From positions 38,032-102,031 of the forward strand of contig CAZUGV010000008.1 of NCBI GenBank assembly GCA_964620425.1: 64,000 nt of DNA. The letters are read 5' to 3'. The number at the start of each line of letters is the position of its first letter. Within the stretch, counting starts at the first letter, position 1. The position numbers and the translations under genes are program-made. The notes beneath the pieces were generated by a model. The model was not told the origin of the DNA. It did not search any database and saw only the letters and a program-made list of their open reading frames with translations. This stretch comes from DASXUG01 sp964620425. Its GTDB lineage: Bacteria > Pseudomonadota > Gammaproteobacteria > Burkholderiales > Methylophilaceae. This document shows, piece by piece, positions 27,884-36,156 of this stretch.

Positions 27884-28208
27884 TGATTTTCAACTATCGG
27901 TTAAATCACACACTCAGAGGCTCATTATATGAGGCTTGCTTAACAACGCACCTGAGTATTGATGTCGTAAAATAAAGTTTGTCATATATGGTCACTTAAC
28001 GACATTTTTTGAGTAATCTTTAAGGGGGATACAGCCAACTTAATAGGTGAGGAGATAAAAATATCTCTTGACTTATGTAAATATATCAAGTGAGAATTAT
28101 AAGCAGGCGAGTTGGCATTTCTTACCCGTTTTGTTATCTACAACGCTAGTTAAAGGGATGCCAAGCCTATCATTATTAATAATCAAGTTTTTGCAAGGAA
28201 GCACTTCA
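27884..28208 (+). promoter_or_regulatory. Divergent pilB/cold-shock intergenic region with structured leader
   Basis: About 325 bases without a gene. It contains a small perfect hairpin (GAGATA-AAAA-TATCTC, 28052-28067), a TTGACT box right after it, and a longer-range stem TTGGCAT/ATGCCAA (28112-28118 with 28158-28164) inside the likely 5' leader of the cold-shock gene. Long structured leaders are typical of cold-shock mRNAs. No -10 at the right distance from TTGACT was convincing. Confidence 0.4.
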
Positions 28209-28412
28209 ATGGCAACAGGTATCGTAAAGTGGTTTAATGACTCTAAAGGTTTTGGTTTTATTACCCCAGACGAAGGTGGCGACGATTTGTTTGCGCACTT
28301 CTCCGCGATTGTGGAGTCAGGCTACAAAAGCCTTAAAGAAGGTCAACGTGTTACGTTTGACGTAACTGAAGGGCCTAAGGGTAAGCAAGCTTCAAATATT
28401 CAAAAAGCTTAG
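28209..28412 (+). CDS. Cold-shock domain protein (CspA family)
   Basis: Small RNA/ssDNA-binding protein of 67 residues consisting of one cold-shock domain with RNP1 KGFGFI and RNP2-like DLFAHF motifs. It probably acts as an RNA chaperone. The start ATG 28209 has AAGGAAG 8 bases upstream; the in-frame upstream extension from 28068 is non-coding leader. A strong intrinsic terminator follows. Confidence 0.96.
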   Translation: MATGIVKWFNDSKGFGFITPDEGGDDLFAHFSAIVESGYKSLKEGQRVTFDVTEGPKGKQASNIQKA

Positions 28413-28428
28413 GTTTCAGTTTTTTGAA

Positions 28429-28459
28429 AAAATGGCTCAAAAATGAGCCATTTTATTTT
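28429..28459 (+). terminator. Intrinsic terminator after the cold-shock gene
   Basis: Perfect 11-bp stem AAAATGGCTCA/TGAGCCATTTT with a short A-rich loop, followed by a T-rich tract. Confidence 0.85.
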
Positions 28460-28516
28460 GGGTTTTGGCACATGTAGCTATGCACTGCTACATGCGCTTA
28501 AATGCTAATCTGCAAA

Positions 28517-29755
28517 TTACATATTTGCAATAATCTCATCGCCAAACTGCGCGCTGCCAACTTGTGTTGCGCCTTCCATTTGTGAAGAGAAGTCTATTGT
28601 CACGCGTTTGCTAGCAATTGCTTTGCCCACGCCAGCCAACACTAAATCAGCCGCTTCTACCCACCCCATATGACGTAACATCATCTCGGCAGACAAAATC
28701 AACGAACTTGGGTTAGCCATGTCCTTGCCTGCAATTTTTGGCGCTGTACCATGCGTCGCTTCAAACATTGCAACGGTATCGCTTAAATTCGCCCCTGGTG
28801 CAATGCCAATACCGCCTACTTGGGCGGCTAGCGCATCGCTCATGTAATCGCCATTTAGATTGAGCGCGGTGACCACATCGTAATCACTTGGGTGCAATAA
28901 AATTTCTTGCAAAAATGCATCCGCAATACAGTCTTTAATCACAATGCCATTGGGTAATTTACACCATGGACCACCGTCGATTTCCACTGCGCCAAATTCT
29001 TCTTTTGCTAATTCGTAACCCCAGTTTTTAAAGCCACCTTCGGTGAACTTCATGATATTGCCTTTGTGGGTGATGGTGACTGATTTTCTATTATTATCAA
29101 TCGCGTACTGAATCGCTTTGCGAATTAAGCGTTTGCTGCCATCAATTGATACTGGTTTAATGCCGATTGCTGATGATTCAGGGAAACGAATTTTTTTACG
29201 AGCGCCCATATCACTCAAAAAGTCGATGACTTTTTTCACTTCATCTGAACCAGCTGCCCATTCAATCCCTGCGTAAATGTCTTCAGTGTTTTCACGAAAA
29301 ATGACCATATCGACTTTTTCAGGCGCTTTAACAGGGCTCGGTACGCCTGTGAAATATTGAATCGGGCGTAAGCAAACATATAAATCAAGCTCTTGGCGCA
29401 ACGTAACATTGAGTGAGCGTATGCCGCCGCCAACTGGCGTGGTGAGCGGACCTTTAATAGAAATTACATATTCTTTTAAAGCTGCCATGGTTTCATCAGA
29501 CAGCCAAGTATCTTTATCGTAAATGTTGGTCGATTTCTCGCCAGCGAATACTTCCATCCAAGAAATTTTGCGTTTACCAGCATAGGCTTTATTGACCGCA
29601 GCATCCACCACTTTAATCATTGGTGGGGTAATATCAATACCAATGCCATCGCCTTCAATAAATGGGATAATCGGGTTGTCTGGCACGTTAAGCGATTTAT
29701 CTGCATTGACGGTAATTTTAGAGCCAGTAGTTGGAACGTTAATTTTTGATGCCAT
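28517..29755 (-). CDS. icd: NADP-dependent isocitrate dehydrogenase
   Basis: TCA-cycle enzyme oxidising isocitrate to 2-oxoglutarate. Motifs include IPFIEGDGIGIDITPPM, IKGPLTTPVGGGIRSLNVTLRQ (substrate loop), VIFRENTEDIYAGIE and the C-terminal ATHGTAPKIAGKDMANPSS. The 412-residue product matches the E. coli-type NADP enzyme (416). ATG 29755 (MASKINVP) has AGGA upstream and is preferred to the start at 29821. It is divergent from rluE. Confidence 0.95.
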   Translation of the reverse strand: MASKINVPTTGSKITVNADKSLNVPDNPIIPFIEGDGIGIDITPPMIKVVDAAVNKAYAGKRKISWMEVFAGEKSTNIYDKDTWLSDETMAALKEYVISIKGPLTTPVGGGIRSLNVTLRQELDLYVCLRPIQYFTGVPSPVKAPEKVDMVIFRENTEDIYAGIEWAAGSDEVKKVIDFLSDMGARKKIRFPESSAIGIKPVSIDGSKRLIRKAIQYAIDNNRKSVTITHKGNIMKFTEGGFKNWGYELAKEEFGAVEIDGGPWCKLPNGIVIKDCIADAFLQEILLHPSDYDVVTALNLNGDYMSDALAAQVGGIGIAPGANLSDTVAMFEATHGTAPKIAGKDMANPSSLILSAEMMLRHMGWVEAADLVLAGVGKAIASKRVTIDFSSQMEGATQVGSAQFGDEIIANM

Positions 29756-29804
29756 TGCTAATATCCTAAATATATGATGATTTTGTTTAAAACTTATTTT
29801 GACT

Positions 29805-30338
29805 ATGCTTATTTTATTCAATAAGCCATTTAACGTGGTGTGCCAATTCAGCCCTCACGAAAAACATGCCACTTTAAAAGACTATATCAATATTCCCAAC
29901 GTCTATGCGGCTGGTCGATTAGACACAGATTCCGAAGGTTTGCTCATTTTAACCGATGATGGCGCATTGCAACATCGTTTGAGTCACCCTAAACATAAAG
30001 AAATTAAAACCTATTGGGTTCAAGTTGAAGGTGCTGCTTCTCAAGCAGATTTAATGCCACTTTTAACAGGTGTAGATTTAGGTGATTTTGTTTCGCAACC
30101 AGCTCAAGTGCGTATTCTGGATGAGCCAGACAATTTATGGGAGCGTAACCCGCCAATTCGTGAGCGAAAATCCATTCCAACCACTTGGTTAGAGATCAAA
30201 ATTTCAGAAGGTAAAAATCGCCAAGTCAGGCGCATGACAGCTGCGGTTGGTTTTCCTACGTTACGCTTAATTAGATACGCAATTGGCACTTATTCTCTGG
30301 ATGGAATTTTGCTTGGTCAATATACAATCAAACCATAA
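29805..30338 (+). CDS. rluE: Ribosomal large-subunit pseudouridine synthase, RluE type
   Basis: RsuA-family enzyme that converts a specific uridine of 23S rRNA to pseudouridine. The motif AAGRLDTDSEGLLILTDDG carries the catalytic Asp, and GKNRQVRRMTAAVGFPTLRL is the conserved C-terminal motif. There is no S4 domain at the N-terminus and the length is only 177 residues, both as in RluE. The start is ATG 29805; a TTG two codons earlier is also possible. The gene lies head-to-head with icd, as seen in other proteobacteria. Confidence 0.9.
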   Translation: MLILFNKPFNVVCQFSPHEKHATLKDYINIPNVYAAGRLDTDSEGLLILTDDGALQHRLSHPKHKEIKTYWVQVEGAASQADLMPLLTGVDLGDFVSQPAQVRILDEPDNLWERNPPIRERKSIPTTWLEIKISEGKNRQVRRMTAAVGFPTLRLIRYAIGTYSLDGILLGQYTIKP

Positions 30339-30360
30339 AACATCTCACTAGAGGGGCATA

Positions 30361-31068
30361 ATGAAACCAGTTGTTATCTTTCGCCACGCCAGAACTGAAG
30401 GCGCTGGGTATTTAGGCACATTTTTGGGGCAGCAAAATATTCCATGGTGCGAAGTGCGGATTGATTTAGGTCAGCCTATGCCAATCACGGCAAGAGAGTA
30501 TAGCGGCCTTGTCTTTATGGGTGGCCATATGAGTGTTAACGATGATTTGCCTTGGATCCCTCTGGCGTTGGATTTAATCCGAGAAGCTATTAGCCATGAT
30601 ATTCCTGTGCTTGGTCATTGCTTAGGGGGGCAGTTGATTAGCAAGGCTTTAGGTGGAGTCGTTTCTGCAAATCCAGTCAAAGAAATTGGCTGGGGCAATG
30701 TCGAGGTGAGTCAAAACAATGAAGCTAAAAGATGGTTTGGAGACATTCAGCAGTTTTTAAGCTTTCATTGGCATGGTGAAACTTTTACCTTGCCGCAAGG
30801 CGCCACACATCTACTGGCAAGTCAACACTGTCAGAATCAAGCCTACGCAATTGGTAAGCATGTTGCACTGCAATGCCATATTGAAATGACAGAGTGTATG
30901 ATTGAAACTTGGTGTCAAATTGGTGAAGAAGAAGTGCAAGCGTCGCTCGCTAGTGCAGGTGTGCAGCCCTTGGATGAAATACAACGGGAGCTACCAGCTA
31001 GGGTGACACAGTTAAACCAAGTCGCACATGGGGTGTATACAAAGTGGATAACAGGATTGGTGCAGTAA
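30361..31068 (+). CDS. Class I glutamine amidotransferase family protein
   Basis: A 235-residue single-domain class I glutamine amidotransferase. The nucleophile elbow GHCLGGQLISKALGG contains the catalytic Cys (about residue 83), the motif FHWHGETFTLP carries the catalytic His, and IEMTE near residue 176-180 completes the triad. Stand-alone enzymes of this type (GMP synthase-like) act on small substrates not identifiable from sequence. It follows rluE by 22 bases on the same strand with a good ribosome site (AGAGGGG). Confidence 0.85.
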   Translation: MKPVVIFRHARTEGAGYLGTFLGQQNIPWCEVRIDLGQPMPITAREYSGLVFMGGHMSVNDDLPWIPLALDLIREAISHDIPVLGHCLGGQLISKALGGVVSANPVKEIGWGNVEVSQNNEAKRWFGDIQQFLSFHWHGETFTLPQGATHLLASQHCQNQAYAIGKHVALQCHIEMTECMIETWCQIGEEEVQASLASAGVQPLDEIQRELPARVTQLNQVAHGVYTKWITGLVQ

Positions 31069-31441
31069 TTTGTCGCACGATTGTAGCCCATTGGTACGAA
31101 TGGACTATTGTGCCAAGTAATTAAATTCACTTAAAATGCGACTCATGCTAACTACTCGAACTTTTCTGGGTGAACTGTTTAGGTGTTAATTCTGCTCGAA
31201 CGTTTGAGGTCTTGTTTAGGTGGTTAGCATTTTTCGTTTTGTATAGACAAATAAAATCTAAATATTAAGGGTCGCGACAAGTACCTCTTAATCCAAAATA
31301 GCCAAAATTTTATCCTTTTTTGGCGACCCAAAATAATGATATTCCATTCTAGGTTTATTAGTAGTGCTAGCAAGTAATTTTGGCCGCTAAACTGATAAGT
31401 CTAGTTAAACTTGCGACCTAAATAGCCCTGTTTCAGTAGTT
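31069..31441. other. Intergenic region with nested repeats, no gene recognised
   Basis: The 373 bases between convergent genes hold no credible ORF. Seen directly: an 8-bp inverted repeat ATGCTAAC/GTTAGCAT (31145-31152, 31223-31230) enclosing two degenerate direct repeats of roughly 36 bases (31152-31188 and 31192-31226, both with CTCGAAC and TGTTTAGGTG), and a GGGTCGC/GCGACCC pair (31269-31275, 31323-31329). Composition is more AT-rich than the flanking genes. It could be a remnant of a small mobile element or a structured transcript. Confidence 0.4.
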
Positions 31442-31765
31442 TTACGCAAACAAATCAGATATCACAGGCGCTGGTCTTTCACTGTCAGCGCGCGCCTCTA
31501 AAAAATCTAGGGTAAATGGGCAGCGGGTAGGTTTGCGTGCGGCAGCTTGTTTTTTGGGAGTAGTTGCTTGGGTGTTGATATAAGGAGTTTGGCTTATTCT
31601 GATATAGCCTGCACTGCTGAGTTTTTGGGCGGTAGATTCGAAAAAACTCAACGGGTTGTCGATATTTTGTAGGGTGATGATGCCTTTGTTGATTTTTAAT
31701 ACATGATACATCACCATTTTGGTGGATGTTTGCTTACCGTAAATCTCGCCTTTTAGTACTTGCAT
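31442..31765 (-). CDS. Hypothetical protein, 107 residues
   Basis: Function not recognised. The ORF starts with MQVLKGEIYGKQ and has a clear ribosome site (AAGGAAA, about 8 bases before ATG), which supports its being real. The N-terminal half looks beta-rich (KMVMYHVLKINKGIITLQN); the C-terminal half is basic and Pro/Ala-rich, ending FLEARADSERPAPVISDLFA. No signal peptide, membrane helix or cysteine motif is visible. It stands alone between a repeat-rich gap and a thioredoxin-like gene on the same strand. Confidence 0.6.
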   Translation of the reverse strand: MQVLKGEIYGKQTSTKMVMYHVLKINKGIITLQNIDNPLSFFESTAQKLSSAGYIRISQTPYINTQATTPKKQAAARKPTRCPFTLDFLEARADSERPAPVISDLFA

Positions 31766-31863
31766 GGTTGGTTTTCCTTGCCAATCAACATGTAGTGGAA
31801 ATTTAGAGGGTAATCATAGCAAAGTCAATCGGTTGCAAATGAAAGTTAATAAATAATCAGCGA

Positions 31864-32418
31864 TTAGTCTTGTTTCCATTTGATTGAGCAACCAATACTC
31901 GGTATTTGCTCACTTGGACCTTGCCCCGTTTCGGCAATTTGTTGCATCGCAAAAAATAAATCCCGAGTGCTTTGTGGTGCAGTTTCTTTGCGAGACTCAT
32001 CAAATCTACCGCGGTATTGCAGTTGTAACGCTGCGTTAAAGCCGAAAAAATCAGGGGTGCAGATTGCGCCATAGGCTTTGGCTGTTTGCTGGCTTTCATC
32101 TAGCAAATATGGAAAGGTGAAATCAAAGGCTTTTGCAACAGCCTGCATGTTCTCAAAGCTGTCTTCAGGATAATCGGCGGGGTCGTTAGACATAATCGCC
32201 ACAGTGTTTACGCCAAGCGCCTGAAGCGTTTTAATATCATTCACCAAACGCGGTAAAATTGCTTTTACATAAGGGCAGTGGTTGCAGATAAACATCACGA
32301 GCGTGCCTTTTTCGCCTTTTAAATCTATCAAACGATAGCGTTTTCCATCAATGTTAGGCAATTCAAAATCGGGCGCTGGCCAACCAAAATCACAAATTGG
32401 GGTGGTGAGACTTACCAT
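31864..32418 (-). CDS. Thioredoxin-fold (AhpC/TSA-like) redox protein
   Basis: Cytoplasmic 184-residue thioredoxin-fold protein. It opens with the peroxiredoxin/TlpA-like PICDFGWPAPDFELPNIDG and has FICNHCPYVKAILPRL, in which the CNHC pair sits at the active-site position (about residues 45-48). The family is widespread and usually annotated only as thioredoxin family protein; its electron partners are unknown. No signal peptide is seen. Confidence 0.8.
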   Translation of the reverse strand: MVSLTTPICDFGWPAPDFELPNIDGKRYRLIDLKGEKGTLVMFICNHCPYVKAILPRLVNDIKTLQALGVNTVAIMSNDPADYPEDSFENMQAVAKAFDFTFPYLLDESQQTAKAYGAICTPDFFGFNAALQLQYRGRFDESRKETAPQSTRDLFFAMQQIAETGQGPSEQIPSIGCSIKWKQD

Positions 32419-32531
32419 TTTTCTGCTCCATCTAATACAATACGATAATTACAATTCATATTATCTTACCATTTGCAGCTTGCATGTTTGTGAATATAGC
32501 AAGTTGTTGGTGAGATGGAAAAAGACGCTGC

Positions 32532-33272
32532 ATGGCAACCCCTCGATTTTTTTGCGATGCCCATAAATTAGCTTTGGGCGCTCTGATAAACCTCCCTGAA
32601 AATGCTGCAATTCATGCGTGCCGCGCTTTGCGTATGCAAACTGGCGATGCGGCTAAGTTGTTTAATGGCGATGGCTACGATTATTTGTGTGAAATTATCA
32701 GCATTAAAAAAAGTGAAGTTGTTGTCAAAATTAAAGAGATTGTCGAGGTTGGTAGCGAATCCCCGTTAAAAGTTACTCTAGTGCAAGCAATCTCGAGTGG
32801 CGACCGCATGGATTTCACCATACAAAAAGCGGTGGAAATGGGCGTGACGCATATTCAGCCGATTGCCAGTCAACGCAGTGTGGTAAAGCTTTCTGGCGAC
32901 CGTGCAGAAAAGCGCGTGGAGCATTGGCAGAATGTGGTGATTTCTGCTTGCGAGCAATCTGGTCGCGCTTTTGTGCCGCAAGTGGCGCAACCGATGACCT
33001 TGTCAAATTGGCTAGGCACCAATCCCGTTGCTGTGACGCGCATTACGCTCTCGCCAACGGCAACGCAAACTTTGCACGATTTACCTAAGCCGCAAGGCGA
33101 AATATGCTTGTTAATCGGCGCCGAGGGTGGTTTAACGGATGATGAAATCTCGCTTGCCGCAGTCAATGGTTTTACCCCTGTGCGTCTTGGGCCTAGAGTG
33201 TTGCGTACCGAAACCGCGGCGTTAGCAACTTTGGCTGCCATACAGACGGTTTGGGGTGATTTTGTTAAATAA
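32532..33272 (+). CDS. rsmE: 16S rRNA (uracil-1498-N3)-methyltransferase
   Basis: SPOUT-class methyltransferase acting on U1498 of 16S rRNA. The 246-residue product begins with an N-terminal PUA-like region (MATPRFFC, LRMQTGDAAKLFNGDG) and ends with the knotted SAM-binding motifs LLIGAEGGLTDDEI and LGPRVLRTETAALATLAAIQ, highly characteristic of RsmE. An AT-rich hairpin follows the stop. Confidence 0.95.
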   Translation: MATPRFFCDAHKLALGALINLPENAAIHACRALRMQTGDAAKLFNGDGYDYLCEIISIKKSEVVVKIKEIVEVGSESPLKVTLVQAISSGDRMDFTIQKAVEMGVTHIQPIASQRSVVKLSGDRAEKRVEHWQNVVISACEQSGRAFVPQVAQPMTLSNWLGTNPVAVTRITLSPTATQTLHDLPKPQGEICLLIGAEGGLTDDEISLAAVNGFTPVRLGPRVLRTETAALATLAAIQTVWGDFVK

Positions 33273-33319
33273 ACAATATTTAGATTGAATTTTTGCCGAT
33301 TTAATTCAATAATATTGTT
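33272..33319 (+). terminator. AT-rich two-part hairpin between rsmE and argA
   Basis: AACAATATT and ATTGAATT pair with AATTCAAT and AATATTGTT (33272-33280 with 33311-33319; 33284-33291 with 33303-33310). It overlaps the rsmE stop region and lies about 22 bases before argA, so it could end rsmE or bind a regulator of argA. Confidence 0.4.
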
Positions 33320-33340
33320 AATTTAACAAATTATTGGTAA

Positions 33341-35032
33341 ATGATGTCAGATTTAACCATACCATCTCATGCTGATGTTGTGTCAGTTTCAACAGATAAC
33401 TCCCTAACTTGTTCTTTGACTACGCTGGGCATGGCGATTCGTCAGCAGCGTAAGTCGCAAAAAATGACGCTGGAAACTCTGGCGAAAGCGGCAGAACTTG
33501 ATAGCGGCAATCTTTCACGCATGGAGCGTGGCGTTCAAAACATAGGCGATGTCGCGCTCAGAAAAATTTGCGCTGCGTTAAATTGCACACCTGCATTTTT
33601 GTATGCACAAGTGGGTCAGTACGTGCAGAGTGATTTGCCTAAGCCCAAAGGTGTGGCGGATGCTTATGCACAATATGGCGCAATCAACAATGCCAAATTA
33701 GCAGTCAATCAACCTCAGCAATTTGTTAGTTGGTTTCGCTCGGTCGCACCTTATATTCATGCGTTTGGTGGGCGTACTTTTGTCATCGCGTTTGGTGGCG
33801 AGGTGGTGGATGACGGGCAATTTGTTGCGTTATCGCACGATCTTAACTTGCTCGCCAGCCTTGAAGTGCGGTTGGTGTTAGTGCATGGTTCGCGCCCACA
33901 AATTGAATCACGTCTTAAACGCGCTAAACTTGCGCCCAAGTACGTGGGCGGTTTGCGAGTGACGGATGATGAGGCGCTTGAAGCTGTGAAAGAAGCGAAT
34001 GGTGCGATTCGGGTGGAAATTGAATCCTTACTTTCGATGGGCTTGGTCAATTCCCCCATGGCTGGCTCGGATATTCGTGTGGCGAGTGGCAACTTTATCA
34101 CTGCAAAACCGCTTGGTGTGCGCGAGGGCGTAGATCTGCAACATACGGGCGAAGTGCGTAAGGTGGATGCTATCGGCATACAAAAACGATTGGATGATGG
34201 TGAGCTCGTACTGCTTTCACCGCTCGGTTACTCGCCGACTGGCGAGGCGTTTAACCTCACCTTAGAAGATGCCGCAGTCAGCACAGCGATTGCGCTAGAT
34301 GCCGATAAGCTTATTTTTCTGATGGACTCATCAGGCGTTCACAATGTGCGTGGCGAGTTGCTGCGTGAAATGACCGCACGTAAAGCGCAAAACTTGCTCA
34401 ATCACGCCAATCAAGAAGGCGCAAAGGGCATTAGTGAAGATGAAGGCTATTATTTACCTGCCGCGATTAAAGCGTGTAACCAAGGCGTGGCGAGAACGCA
34501 TTTGATTTGCCGCCATACCGATGGTGCGATTCTGCAAGAGCTTTTCACGCACGATGGTATCGGCACCATGATTACCGAAGAGCCGCTTGAAACCTTGCGC
34601 CAAGCCGAGATAGATGATGTCGGCGCGTTACTGCAATTGATCGAGCCGCTAGAAGCTGAAGGCGTGCTGGTGCGCCGTGGCCGCGAACGTTTGGAAATGG
34701 AAATCCACCACTTTTACTTGATGGAACACGATGGTCGCGTGATTGGTTGCGCCGCACTGTATCCGTTTAAAGAAGATAAAGCAGGCGAGTTTGCTTGCTT
34801 GGCAATTCATCCCTCATATCGTGGCAACGGCCGTGGCGATAGGCTTTTTCACTATTGCGAAGAGCAAGCGCGTGAGCAAGGATTTACCAGCATTTTTTGC
34901 CTAACCACGCATACTGAGCACTGGTTTTTGGAGCGCGGGTTTATAGAGAAAACGGTGGATGATTTACCTGAACAAAGACAAAAAATGTATAACTTGCAAA
35001 GACGTTCTAAGGTGTTTATTAAGATGCTTTAA
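33341..35032 (+). CDS. argA: N-acetylglutamate synthase (ArgA) with N-terminal XRE-type helix-turn-helix
   Basis: ArgA acetylates glutamate, the first step of arginine synthesis. The 563-residue product has three parts. Residues ~25-92 are a Cro/C1-type DNA-binding domain (LGMAIRQQRKSQKMTLETLAKAAELD; SGNLSRMERG). Residues ~127-400 are an amino-acid-kinase-like domain matching ArgA (VLVHGSRPQIESRL, SPLGYSPTGEAFNLT). Residues ~417-563 are a GNAT domain (ACLAIHPSYRGNGRGDRLF, WFLERGFIE). E. coli ArgA is 443 residues, so the XRE part is an extra ~120. The reading frame is continuous with no stop or obvious second ribosome site at the junction. It may self-regulate, or the domain may be structural; both are inference. 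Confidence 0.88.
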   Translation: MMSDLTIPSHADVVSVSTDNSLTCSLTTLGMAIRQQRKSQKMTLETLAKAAELDSGNLSRMERGVQNIGDVALRKICAALNCTPAFLYAQVGQYVQSDLPKPKGVADAYAQYGAINNAKLAVNQPQQFVSWFRSVAPYIHAFGGRTFVIAFGGEVVDDGQFVALSHDLNLLASLEVRLVLVHGSRPQIESRLKRAKLAPKYVGGLRVTDDEALEAVKEANGAIRVEIESLLSMGLVNSPMAGSDIRVASGNFITAKPLGVREGVDLQHTGEVRKVDAIGIQKRLDDGELVLLSPLGYSPTGEAFNLTLEDAAVSTAIALDADKLIFLMDSSGVHNVRGELLREMTARKAQNLLNHANQEGAKGISEDEGYYLPAAIKACNQGVARTHLICRHTDGAILQELFTHDGIGTMITEEPLETLRQAEIDDVGALLQLIEPLEAEGVLVRRGRERLEMEIHHFYLMEHDGRVIGCAALYPFKEDKAGEFACLAIHPSYRGNGRGDRLFHYCEEQAREQGFTSIFCLTTHTEHWFLERGFIEKTVDDLPEQRQKMYNLQRRSKVFIKML

Positions 35033-35070
35033 GCTGGACTTTGTTGAAAAGCAATCAGGGAGTAGCAAAT

Positions 35071-35109
35071 AAAAAAAAGCGATTGGTATAAGTGCCAATC
35101 GCTTTTATC
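35071..35109. terminator. Bidirectional intrinsic terminator, argA / CsgG-like gene
   Basis: Perfect 12-bp stem AAAAGCGATTGG/CCAATCGCTTTT with an 8-base loop, flanked by A-run and T-rich sequence, between convergent genes. Confidence 0.85.
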
Positions 35110-35126
35110 TTTGCTACTAAACCGAT

Positions 35127-36029
35127 CTAGTTAGCAGCAGGTTTCTTTCTTTTAGTAGGTTTTTTATTGCTTGTTGTGCTAGAAGATGAAGCAGCCGCTG
35201 GCGCTGGTGTTTCAGCCTGTACGCCTAGGTGGCCACCTGTGCCAGCACCGCCTTCAATGGTTTGTGCTTTGTAGTTTTTAACCGCACGAACAATGTTGTT
35301 ATAAGAGTCGGTAAATGCAGCCACAATCACTTTACCTTCGGCAGTATTGCTGTAGCCACCGCCTGCGCCACCTAAAGCGCTGCCAAAAGCTCCACCGAAA
35401 ATATTAAAATCTGTATTTTTTGCACTGCCTTCAGCTGCTGCGACTTGCACACTAGAGCGGTTATCTACAATGGTGAGCAAAGTACTTGCTTCTTTAAACT
35501 TTAAGCCGCCTGCGAGCAATGCACCCCAACCGCCACCAAATGCGCCGAGTGCCGCACCCATACCACCAGCATCTTCATTGCTAAAGGTAATGGATGGGCT
35601 CATTGCATAATCTGCTGCCACCATTTGACCTTTTTTAAAGTTACTGCTTTGACGTAATTCTCCGCTGTCACGCAAACCACGCTCACCTTGAATTACTTGC
35701 ATCGCAGCACCGCGATCCACCACCATAAAACAGTTTGATTGTTGAATTAATAATTTCAATACAGGTACTGTAGAACCTAGTTTGTATTGTCCTGAGAGTT
35801 GACCATACCAAGCCGCATTTTGATCTTCAACCACAGCGATAGTACCCAATGTTTTGTCACATTTTTCTAATTGAGAATTAGCATTTTGTGAGTTTGCTCC
35901 ACCAGCAGAACCAGTAGCGGTTGTTTTGGCACCTGCATCGCCCATTTTCATCGTAGGTGCGCACCCTGCAAAGCATAATGCAATGGATAACCCCGAAATT
36001 GTTAATAACTTATTTGTTTTAAACATCAT
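35127..36029 (-). CDS. CsgG/HfaB-like outer-membrane lipoprotein
   Basis: Predicted lipoprotein of 300 residues with signal sequence and lipobox (ALCFAGC), then a CsgG-type domain: DKTLGTIAVVEDQNAAW, LKLLIQQSNCFMVVDRG, and YNNIVRAVKNYKAQT near the end. CsgG proteins form secretion pores or periplasmic assemblies at the outer membrane; whether this one makes a pore is not known. A glycine-rich central stretch and a C-terminal Lys/Ser/Pro tail are notable. ATG 36029 has AAAGGGG upstream and is preferred over 36056. A close paralogue lies directly upstream on the same strand. Confidence 0.78.
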   Translation of the reverse strand: MMFKTNKLLTISGLSIALCFAGCAPTMKMGDAGAKTTATGSAGGANSQNANSQLEKCDKTLGTIAVVEDQNAAWYGQLSGQYKLGSTVPVLKLLIQQSNCFMVVDRGAAMQVIQGERGLRDSGELRQSSNFKKGQMVAADYAMSPSITFSNEDAGGMGAALGAFGGGWGALLAGGLKFKEASTLLTIVDNRSSVQVAAAEGSAKNTDFNIFGGAFGSALGGAGGGYSNTAEGKVIVAAFTDSYNNIVRAVKNYKAQTIEGGAGTGGHLGVQAETPAPAAASSSSTTSNKKPTKRKKPAAN

Positions 36030-36156
36030 TTTTAGCACCCCTTTATTAAAATACAAAACAAAACATGAAAACCTAACAATATAACAACTGTTTATGACGG
36101 TTCTGTTAATAACGGCTTACATGACCTGCCTAGTAAGCGATTAGACAGATGTCACT

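Noticed and set aside
28068..28208. N-terminal extension of the cold-shock protein
   Set aside because: The extension has no ribosome site, lies in a structured leader, and the ATG at 28209 with AAGGAAG gives the normal family length.
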